A stretch of 14,356 bases of DNA from JALSIF01 sp026981635 [NCBI: bacterium]. GTDB lineage: Bacteria > 4484-113 > JALSIF01. The notes under the pieces were generated by a model. That model made no database searches. It was not told the origin of the DNA and was given only the letters and a program-made list of their open reading frames with translations. Of the stretch, positions 8,195-13,827 are shown in pieces (position 1 is the first letter of the stretch; every line of letters begins with the position of its first letter). The DNA is taken from assembly GCA_026981635.1 (NCBI GenBank), contig JALSIF010000209.1, forward strand, positions 1 through 14,356, written 5' to 3'. The translations under genes and the position numbers were made by a program.

Positions 8195-9530
8195 GGCGGG
8201 AAAGCATTGAGCCGATTACCCCCCTAAGCCCCTTCTTGCTTGCCCGCTTCATCAGCCGGCGCATCTCCTTAAACTGCCTGAGCATGCGGTTTACCTCCTG
8301 GACCGAGGTACCCGAGCCCAGGGCGATGCGGCGGCGGCGGCTGGCATTTAGGATCTCGGGGCGGCGGCGCTCCTCCGGGGTCATGGAGTCAAGAATGGCC
8401 AGGATGCGCCTGATCCCCTTCTCCCCCTGCTCGGCCATCTCCTCGTCTATCCTCAGCCCGGGGACCATCTGGAGTACCTTGCTAAGCGGCCCCAGGCGCC
8501 TCACCTGGAGGAGCATTGCCCGGTAGTCGTCCAGGTTGAAGCGGCCCTCTAGCAGGCGCCGCTCCATCCCCTTGGCCTCCTTGAGGTCCACCTCCTGGCG
8601 TACCTTCTCCGCCAGGCTGGCCACGTCGCCCATCCCCAGGATGCGGCTGGCCACCCGCTCGGGGTAGAAGGGCTCCAGGTCCTCCACCCGCTCGCCCACC
8701 CCCAGGTAGAGCAGGGGACGGCCGGTAACTGAGCGGATGGAGAGGGCGGCGCCGGCCCGGGCGTCGCTGTCAAACTTGGAGAGCACCACCCCGTCTATCC
8801 CCACCTGGCGGTGGAAGTTCTCTGCCGTGGTGAGGGCGTCCTGGCCGGTCATGGCGTCCACCACCAGCCAGGTGGCGTCGGGGGAGATGTGGGAGGCAAG
8901 CTCCCGAAGCTCCGCCATCATCTCCTCGTCAATGGAGAGGCGCCCGGCGGTGTCAAAGATGACCGGCCAGCGGTCCTCCCGCCTGGCCCTCTCCAGGGCG
9001 CTCCGGGCCACCTCCAAAGGGGAATCGGTCCCACCTGCATCCTCCGGGCTGTAAACCGGAACACCGATCTTTTCTCCCAAAGTGACCAGCTGGAGCACCG
9101 CCTGGGGGCGCTTGAGGTCGCAGGCCACCAGCAGGGGACGGCGGCCCAGGCGCATGAGGCGCAGGGCCAGCTTGGCAGCGGTGGTGGTTTTGCCCGAGCC
9201 CTGCAGACCCACCAGCATCAGGCGCCTGATCTCTCCCCCGGCCAGCGGTTCCTTCCCCTCTGCTGGACCACCCAGCAGGTCCACCAGCTCCTGGTAGACG
9301 ATGCCCACCAGCTGCTGGACCGGGTTCAGGGACTCAACCACCCTTGAGGAGAGGGCCTTCTCCCTTATTCGGGCGGTGAACTCCTTTACCACCGGCAGGC
9401 TCACATCGGCCTCCAGCAGGGCAAGGCGAATCTCTCTCAGTCCCCGCTCCACCTCCTCGGGAGAGAGGGTGCCGCGGCGGCGAAGGCCGGCAAAGACCTC
9501 GCCCAGGCGATGCTGGAGGTTCTGGAACAC
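8190..9530 (-). CDS. ffh: Ffh, signal recognition particle GTPase (SRP54)
   Basis: This is the protein subunit of the signal recognition particle; it binds signal sequences of nascent membrane and secreted proteins and 4.5S RNA, and docks with FtsY. It has 446 residues, the normal length. The N domain is at about 1-95. In the G domain, P-loop GLQGSGKTT is at 108-116, CDLKRPQAV at 137-145, DTAGR at 193-197, and the guanine-specificity motif reads SKFD (251-254) where most Ffh have TKLD. ARAGAALS, GVGERVEDLEPF and RILGMGD follow. The M domain is at about 300-446, with the RNA-binding helix region IALGSGTSVQEVNRMLRQF. The start is GTG at 9530 with no ribosome site; TAGAAT ends 6 nt upstream. The usual rpsP/rimM/trmD neighbours are absent. 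Confidence 0.96.
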   Translation of the reverse strand: MFQNLQHRLGEVFAGLRRRGTLSPEEVERGLREIRLALLEADVSLPVVKEFTARIREKALSSRVVESLNPVQQLVGIVYQELVDLLGGPAEGKEPLAGGEIRRLMLVGLQGSGKTTTAAKLALRLMRLGRRPLLVACDLKRPQAVLQLVTLGEKIGVPVYSPEDAGGTDSPLEVARSALERARREDRWPVIFDTAGRLSIDEEMMAELRELASHISPDATWLVVDAMTGQDALTTAENFHRQVGIDGVVLSKFDSDARAGAALSIRSVTGRPLLYLGVGERVEDLEPFYPERVASRILGMGDVASLAEKVRQEVDLKEAKGMERRLLEGRFNLDDYRAMLLQVRRLGPLSKVLQMVPGLRIDEEMAEQGEKGIRRILAILDSMTPEERRRPEILNASRRRRIALGSGTSVQEVNRMLRQFKEMRRLMKRASKKGLRGVIGSMLSRR

Positions 9531-9536
9531 GGCGCC

Positions 9537-9542
9537 ATTCTA
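9537..9542 (-). promoter_or_regulatory. Candidate -10 box of ffh, leaderless start
   Basis: On the minus strand TATAGAAT ends 6 nt (GGCGCC) before the GTG start of ffh. TAGAAT is one mismatch from the TATAAT consensus. No purine-rich ribosome site precedes the GTG, so transcription probably starts at or next to the start codon. No clear -35 box is seen. Confidence 0.5.
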
Positions 9543-9563
9543 TACCCGGGCAGGAGGGGAAGG

Positions 9564-9576
9564 TGGGCTTAGCCCA
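9564..9576. promoter_or_regulatory. Operator-like palindrome in the divergent ffh / zinc-ribbon interval
   Basis: TGGGCTTAGCCCA is a perfect inverted repeat with arms TGGGCT/AGCCCA around one central T. It lies roughly midway between the inferred -10 boxes of ffh (9537-9542) and the zinc-ribbon gene (9594-9599), over or next to both -35 regions. It could be a regulator site. The 11-base core also occurs, as its reverse complement, inside pstC at 1119-1129, so chance is possible. Confidence 0.3.
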
Positions 9577-9593
9577 AACCGGCCTATCACGGT

Positions 9594-9599
9594 TATCAT
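9594..9599 (+). promoter_or_regulatory. Candidate -10 box of zinc-ribbon gene
   Basis: TATCAT lies 20 nt before the ATG at 9620. This would give a leader of about a dozen bases holding AGGA (9612-9615) 4 nt from the start. No clear -35 is present. Confidence 0.3.
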
Positions 9600-9619
9600 C
9601 TAAGCCAGGGCAGGATCCT

Positions 9620-10063
9620 ATGGCATCTACCCTTCCCAGTCTGGAGCTGTGGCGGCTGCTGGTGGCACTGCTCCCCTACCGCCAGCGCAGCCACCTGAAA
9701 GGATCCATCGCCGAGCTAGAAGGGCTGGCCGAGCGCATCAGGCGGAGAGAAGCAGAATTGGAGAGGATGAACCGCAGGCTGCTCTTCCCTCCCGAGCTGC
9801 TCTCACCCCACCGGCTGGAGGAGGCCATCGCCGAGCGCAAGCGGCTGGAGAGGGAGCTGGTTGGCTTTCGCACCCAGTTTGACCATAAGCTGAGCGAGTT
9901 TATTCACCTGGTGGTAGAGGGAATGGCCCTGAGGAGGTGCGCCGAGTGCGGCCTGTTCTTTCGGCCCCGGGTCAAGGAGCACCACTTCTGCTCCCCGGCC
10001 TGCCGCAACCGCCACTGGCGGAGGGAGCGGGCGGCAAAACAGGGGGAGGCGGCTGCTAGGTAG
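9620..10063 (+). CDS. Unnamed coiled-coil protein with C-terminal Cys4 zinc-ribbon-like motif
   Basis: I do not recognise this 147-residue protein. Residues 25-100 are charged and helical, rich in E, R, K and L (for example EGLAERIRRREAELERM and AIAERKRLEREL), which suggests a coiled coil or helical hairpin. The C-terminal part carries C107-x2-C110, GLFFRPR, then FC124-x3-C128 with CRNR and a basic tail. This pattern, Cx2CGxFF...FCSxxCRNR, resembles the CGNR-type zinc fingers at the ends of some bacterial regulators and other small treble-clef or ribbon modules. Nucleic-acid binding is possible but inferred only from this. I chose the ATG at 9620 over an in-frame GTG at 9563, which would put the upstream palindrome and promoter inside the gene. 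It lies 9 nt before tsaE, probably co-transcribed, and divergent from ffh. Confidence 0.8.
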   Translation: MASTLPSLELWRLLVALLPYRQRSHLKGSIAELEGLAERIRRREAELERMNRRLLFPPELLSPHRLEEAIAERKRLERELVGFRTQFDHKLSEFIHLVVEGMALRRCAECGLFFRPRVKEHHFCSPACRNRHWRRERAAKQGEAAAR

Positions 10064-10072
10064 AGGTACTCT

Positions 10073-10564
10073 ATGGGGACCACCCGGCCAGTCTTCACCA
10101 CTTCCAGCGCAGAGGAGACCCGGAGGCTGGGCAAGCTTATCGGCCAGCGCATCTCCTCCCCCATTGAGATTGACCTGATCGGACCGCTGGGGGTGGGAAA
10201 GACGGTGCTGGCCAAGGGGATCGCCCAGGGGCTGGGGATTGACCCTGACCGGGTGATCAGCCCCACCTACCTGGTCATGGAGTGCCACCAGGGCCGTCTT
10301 CCCCTCATTCACCTAGACCTTTACCGGCTGAGGAAGCGAAGCGACCTGCTCCTTCTGGGGCTGGAAGGGGAGGAGCTGGAGGGGGCGGTGGTGGTCATTG
10401 AGTGGGCCGAGCGCATCCCCCTTGAGCTGGGGCTTCCCCGCCTGGAGGTGCGCATGAGTCCCACCGATGAGGGAAAGGTAAGGATTGAGTTTTTAGCAGC
10501 CGATGAGCGAGCAGAGGAGATTATGATCGGTCTCACCGAGGAGGCTTGCCAGCCTCCCGCCTAG
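10073..10564 (+). CDS. tsaE: TsaE, tRNA t6A-modification ATPase
   Basis: This is the small ATPase that works with TsaB and TsaD to make N6-threonylcarbamoyladenosine at position 37 of ANN-decoding tRNAs. It is 163 residues, the usual length. Walker A reads GPLGVGKT (37-44), where most family members have GDLGAGKT. ISPTYLVME (62-70), HLDLYRL (80-86) and EWAER (110-114) are the other family signatures and are intact. The C-terminus after about residue 140 is poorly conserved and of no clear function. GAGGT at 10063-10067 lies 5 nt before the ATG as a ribosome site. It sits between the zinc-ribbon gene and lpxC; tsaB and tsaD are not in the window. Confidence 0.93.
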   Translation: MGTTRPVFTTSSAEETRRLGKLIGQRISSPIEIDLIGPLGVGKTVLAKGIAQGLGIDPDRVISPTYLVMECHQGRLPLIHLDLYRLRKRSDLLLLGLEGEELEGAVVVIEWAERIPLELGLPRLEVRMSPTDEGKVRIEFLAADERAEEIMIGLTEEACQPPA

Positions 10565-10567
10565 AAT
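10562..10567 (+). promoter_or_regulatory. Candidate -10 box of lpxC, leaderless start
   Basis: TAGAAT overlaps the tsaE stop codon and ends 9 nt before the lpxC ATG at 10577. The intervening CTGGCCGCC is not a ribosome site. This is the same hexamer found in front of ffh, so lpxC may have its own start-proximal promoter besides read-through from tsaE. Confidence 0.45.
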
Positions 10568-10576
10568 CTGGCCGCC

Positions 10577-11395
10577 ATGATCAGAGCCACCCTGGCGAGG
10601 CCGGTAGAGGTTTCAGGTCAACCTATCTTTTCCGGCGGAGAGAGCAAGGTCAGGCTGATCCCGGCTGAAACGCCGGGCGAGGGGATCCGCTTCTTCCACC
10701 CCGGGGGGGAGAAGTTTCGCCTAAGCCCCGCCCTGCTGGGGGAGGGGAAGCACTGCACCCTGCTTGAGGGGGCGGGACTTAGGGTGGCGATGACCGAGCA
10801 TCTGCTCTTTGCCCTCCTCTGCCTGGGCATCACCGACCTTGGGGTGGAGGTGGAGGGGGAGGAGCTTCCCGGTCTGGACGGCTCATCCCGCCCCTGGATT
10901 GAGGCGATGGGCGAGGCGGGCAGAGTGGAGCTGGAGGGGGAGGTCAGGCCCCTGCAGCTTGGAGTTGATCTTCGGATTGAGCTGGAGGGGGCATGCCTCA
11001 TCGCCCTACCGGCGGAGGAGCTAAGGGTGGACTACATCCTCAGCCATCCCCACCCGGTGGTGGGTGATCAGTATGCCTGGGTGGGAAAGGAGACCGACCT
11101 AGCGGAAGAGATCGCCCCCGCCCGCACCTTCGTCACCACCGAGGAGGCGCGGGCGATGATTGAGCGGGGGCTGATATCTGAGCCCAACCCGGAGCATGCG
11201 GTGGTGGTGGAGGAGGGCGGCTACTCCAAAAAGCTTTACGCCCCCAACGAACCTGCCCGGCACAAGATCCTTGACCTGCTGGGTGACCTCTACACCCTGG
11301 GCCGGCCGGTGGTGGGACACCTCATCGGAATAAAGAGCGGCCACCTGCTCAACCACCGTCTGGCTCGCAGGCTGGCCGCTCTCTATCCCGGCTGA
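10577..11395 (+). CDS. lpxC: LpxC, UDP-3-O-acyl-N-acetylglucosamine deacetylase
   Basis: This cytoplasmic zinc hydrolase catalyses the committed step of lipid A synthesis, removing the acetyl group from UDP-3-O-acyl-GlcNAc. It has 272 residues, close to the short Aquifex-type enzyme (about 280). Zinc and catalytic positions can be read off: T73-E74-H75 (first zinc histidine and general base), ARTF (182-185), NEPARHK with H229, D233 in ILDLLGD, and H256 in KSGHLLN. LDGSSRPW (100-107) is the usual loop. Two oddities: the N-terminal signature usually ending LHSG reads PIFSG here, replacing its histidine with F18; and the segment at 49-58 contains SPALLGEGK, like repeat-derived peptides elsewhere in the window. 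The enzyme core is intact. It is convergent with the protease gene, 21 nt between stops. Confidence 0.93.
   Translation: MIRATLARPVEVSGQPIFSGGESKVRLIPAETPGEGIRFFHPGGEKFRLSPALLGEGKHCTLLEGAGLRVAMTEHLLFALLCLGITDLGVEVEGEELPGLDGSSRPWIEAMGEAGRVELEGEVRPLQLGVDLRIELEGACLIALPAEELRVDYILSHPHPVVGDQYAWVGKETDLAEEIAPARTFVTTEEARAMIERGLISEPNPEHAVVVEEGGYSKKLYAPNEPARHKILDLLGDLYTLGRPVVGHLIGIKSGHLLNHRLARRLAALYPG
10723..10750 (+). repeat. Possible repeat copy in lpxC
   Basis: CCCCGCCC and GGGGGAGGGG flank TGCT. Hand alignment without gaps to the pstA site gives 20 of 31 identical bases in the same frame, read SPALLGEGK. LpxC normally has a similar-length segment here, so this may be native sequence that resembles the repeat by chance. 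Confidence 0.25.
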
Positions 11396-11416
11396 CCCCG
11401 CAAAAGGAATGCCTCA

Positions 11417-12880
11417 TCAGGGGAGGGGGAAGGGGAACTCGGGCTCGGAACGCTCCATAAACTGCTCGGGCTTCAGCTCCTGGAGCACCACCACCACCTC
11501 CTGCTGCTGGTCCTTCTTGCCGTCCCGGGCAATGAGCACCCGGATGCGGTCGCCCACCTCCTGCTGCATGATGAGGTCAATCACCTCTTTGGTGGTGGTG
11601 ACCTTGGTGCCGTTGATGGCCAGGATCACATCGCCGGCCCGAATGCCCGCCTTGTCGGCGGCGCCACCCTTGGTCACCGACTGGACGAAGACTCCCTCCT
11701 TCACCTCCAGGGAGTCGTAGAGATCGGGGATGGCCTCCTTGAGGTCGGAGACGGCGATGATCATGATTCCCATGCCGGGGTAGCGTACATCGCCCCGCTC
11801 CATCAGCTGCTTGATGGTCTTCTTGACCTCGTTTATGGGGATGGCAAAGCCGATCCGGTCGGCAGCGGGGATGATGGCCTCGTTGATACCGATCACCTCG
11901 CCCTTCCAGTTGAGCAGGGGGCCGCCGCTGTTGCCCCGGTTGATGGCGGCGTCGGTCTGGATGAGGTTCTTTATTCCCCTGGGGTCTCCGGCGTTGGGGG
12001 CGTGGACCTCCTCGGTGGTGCGGCCCAGGGCGGAGATGATTCCCGCGGTGACCGTGTGCTGGAGACCAAAGGGACTTCCGATGGCGATGGCCGGCTCTCC
12101 CACCCGGAGCTTGTCGCTGTCGCCCAGGCGGGCGTAGGGGAGCTTCTTCTTGGGCTCAACCTTGATTACCGCAATGTCTTTTAGCGGGTCAGCACCCACC
12201 TTCTTCGCCTTGAGCTTGGTGCCGTCCAGGAAGGTAACGGTGATCTCGTCACCGCCGGCGATAACGTGGTAGTTGGTGACGATGTAACCGTCTTCGCTAA
12301 TCACAAAGCCCGAGCCCTCACCGCGGAACTTGAAGGGGGGTTTTAGCTCCATCTTCGGTTCCAGCTCCTCGGGCAACTCAAAGAAGAAGGGGCCGAAGCG
12401 ATACTGGCGCGTTCCCTCCCGGTCCTTCTTTTCGGGCAGCTCGCGGGGGGCGGGTTTCTCTTCGGCAGACTCCTCGGAACCCTCCTCACCTCCTCCGGAG
12501 ACCACCTGGATGTTGACTACGAAGGGAAGGGAACGTTCGGCAAGTTCAGCGATCCAAAAGCTTCCCTCCCCGGGGGACTGGATGGTGCCGCTGGGAGCCA
12601 GGTTGGCATAGCTGAGGGCGGGGGGCGGCGAGCTGAAGCTGTTGGCCGGTCCGGAGGCCAGCCGGTTGTAGGTGGCGGCAAAGACAATGATCCCTCCAAG
12701 CAACAGTCCCAGCAGAAGAAGGCTGAGCCCCTTGAAGAAGGTAAGCTCCCGCGCCATCTGATCGCCCTCCCCCCTGGAGGGACGCCGGGGAGACGGGGCG
12801 GGGGTGGGGGAAATCCTTTCCCCCCCTCCGGAGGGAGAAACAGGGCGGCTCTCCTTGGGCTCAAAACCTTGCCTTTCCAT
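11417..12880 (-). CDS. HtrA/DegP-family periplasmic serine protease with one PDZ domain
   Basis: This is an envelope protein-quality-control protease. It has 487 residues: a Pro/Ser/Gly-rich tail (1-41), an uncleaved-looking membrane helix (about 50-72) that anchors it to the inner membrane, an acidic low-complexity linker (about 128-158), a trypsin-like domain, and one PDZ domain (about 365-470). The catalytic triad is complete: H205 in TNYHVIAGG, D235 in KDIAVIK, S318 in RGNSGGPL. One PDZ plus an anchor resembles DegS/HhoA-type members more than two-PDZ DegP, so no symbol is given. Two starts are possible: ATG at 12880 with GGGAGG 8 nt upstream, and ATG at 12757 (M42) with GGAGGG 7 nt upstream; that second ribosome site is part of a palindromic repeat. 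The gene ends with a double TGATGA stop. Confidence 0.92.
   Translation of the reverse strand: MERQGFEPKESRPVSPSGGGERISPTPAPSPRRPSRGEGDQMARELTFFKGLSLLLLGLLLGGIIVFAATYNRLASGPANSFSSPPPALSYANLAPSGTIQSPGEGSFWIAELAERSLPFVVNIQVVSGGGEEGSEESAEEKPAPRELPEKKDREGTRQYRFGPFFFELPEELEPKMELKPPFKFRGEGSGFVISEDGYIVTNYHVIAGGDEITVTFLDGTKLKAKKVGADPLKDIAVIKVEPKKKLPYARLGDSDKLRVGEPAIAIGSPFGLQHTVTAGIISALGRTTEEVHAPNAGDPRGIKNLIQTDAAINRGNSGGPLLNWKGEVIGINEAIIPAADRIGFAIPINEVKKTIKQLMERGDVRYPGMGIMIIAVSDLKEAIPDLYDSLEVKEGVFVQSVTKGGAADKAGIRAGDVILAINGTKVTTTKEVIDLIMQQEVGDRIRVLIARDGKKDQQQEVVVVLQELKPEQFMERSEPEFPFPLP
12765..12835 (-). repeat. Double palindromic repeat in protease N-terminus
   Basis: Two related inverted repeats bound this segment: CCCTCC...GGAGGG with a 5-base loop (12765-12781), and the perfect palindrome CCCTCCGGAGGG (12824-12835). 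Between them the DNA is G/C homopolymer-rich. It encodes most of the Pro/Ser/Arg/Gly-rich tail ahead of the membrane anchor, including SRGEGD, and supplies the ribosome site for the alternative start at 12757. Confidence 0.5.
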
Positions 12881-12892
12881 CGCAGCTACCTC

Positions 12893-12906
12893 CCAACCTG
12901 AGTTGG
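12893..12906 (-). promoter_or_regulatory. Small inverted repeat just upstream of the protease ribosome site
   Basis: CCAAC and GTTGG flank a 4-base loop; the arm nearest the gene runs into the GGGAGG ribosome site at 12889-12894. The hairpin could modulate translation. On the minus strand TTGATC is followed 17 nt later by TAGTCC, a poor promoter candidate. The rest of the 84-nt gap (12881-12964) shows nothing else. Confidence 0.25.
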
Positions 12907-12964
12907 ACTAGACACCTTGCTAATTGGGATCAAACAGATATGACCAGCCCAGGACGGCTCTTGT

Positions 12965-13819
12965 TCAGCCATCTTCGGTAGAAGCACCCTTGACCACCCG
13001 GTCAATGGAAACTACCCGACTGAGGGCTTCCTCCACCTCACCCAGGGGAAGCATATTGGGCCCATCGCTGAGGGCGCGATCGGGGTCGGGATGGACCTCC
13101 CAGAAGAGGGCGGCGATCCCCTGGGCTACTGCGCTGAGCGATAGGGGGAGGACGAACTCACGGTCACCGCCTGAGGCCCTGCCCAACCCACCGGGACGCT
13201 GGACGGCGTGGGTGGCGTCCATCACCACCGGACAGCCCAGCCCCTTCATCACCGCCAGGGAGCGCATGTCCACCACCAGGTTCTGGTAGCCAAAGGAGGA
13301 TCCCCGCTCGGTAAGAAGAATCCCCTTTGCTCCACTTTCCCTGAGCTTCTCCACCACATTTACCATCTCCCAGGGGGAGAGAAACTGGCCCTTCTTCACA
13401 TTGACCGGCTTTCCGGTCCCTGCCGCCGCCACCAGCATGTCGGTCTGGCGGCAGAGGAAGGCGGGCACCTGAATTAGGTCTACCACCTCGGCCACCGGGG
13501 CGGCCTGCTCGGGCAGGTGAAAGTCGGTGGTCACCGGCACCCCCACCTCCTCCCGGACCCTGGCCAGCACCGAAAGCCCCTCTTTAAGTCCCAGCCCGCG
13601 GTAGGAGTGGATGGAGCTGCGATTGGCCTTGTCAAAGGAGCTCTTGAAGATGTAGCCCACGCTGAGGTGCTGGCAGATCTCCTTTACTGCATGGGCTACC
13701 TCAAGGCAGAGGGATGCGGATTCAATCACGCAGGGGCCGGCGATGAGCACCAGGGGCAGGTGGTTGGCCAATTTGAGATCTCCCACGCTGACCGTGGGGG
13801 CAGGCTGATGGCTGGTCAT
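12965..13819 (-). CDS. kdsA: KdsA, 3-deoxy-D-manno-octulosonate 8-phosphate synthase
   Basis: This cytosolic enzyme condenses arabinose 5-phosphate with phosphoenolpyruvate to make Kdo 8-phosphate for the inner core of LPS. It has 284 residues, the normal length. Signatures: IAGPCVIES (26-34), FKSSFDKANRSS, TDFHLPEQ, IQVPAFLCRQTD, VNVKKGQFLSP, ERGSSFGYQNLVVDMRSL, DATHAVQRPGG and DPDRALSDGPNMLPL. The ANRSS and the Q-P-A-F-L-C-R-Q-T-D block separate it from the related DAHP synthases. The cysteine in IAGPC is present but by itself does not decide between metal-dependent and metal-free classes. The ribosome site is weak. It starts 8 nt after the upstream DUF1844-like gene and is likely co-transcribed with it. 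The other Kdo genes (kdsB, kdsC, kdsD) are not in the window. Confidence 0.96.
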   Translation of the reverse strand: MTSHQPAPTVSVGDLKLANHLPLVLIAGPCVIESASLCLEVAHAVKEICQHLSVGYIFKSSFDKANRSSIHSYRGLGLKEGLSVLARVREEVGVPVTTDFHLPEQAAPVAEVVDLIQVPAFLCRQTDMLVAAAGTGKPVNVKKGQFLSPWEMVNVVEKLRESGAKGILLTERGSSFGYQNLVVDMRSLAVMKGLGCPVVMDATHAVQRPGGLGRASGGDREFVLPLSLSAVAQGIAALFWEVHPDPDRALSDGPNMLPLGEVEEALSRVVSIDRVVKGASTEDG

Positions 13820-13827
13820 CTCGGCGC

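Noticed and set aside
9563-9619. Upstream GTG extension of the zinc-ribbon gene
   Set aside because: It would add 19 residues encoded by the intergenic palindrome and inferred -10 box; the ATG at 9620 has its own AGGA site.
12965-13819. Alternative reading of kdsA as a DAHP synthase (aroF/aroG type)
   Set aside because: The ANRSS, QVPAFLCRQTD and DGPNML blocks are those of KdsA, and the length fits.
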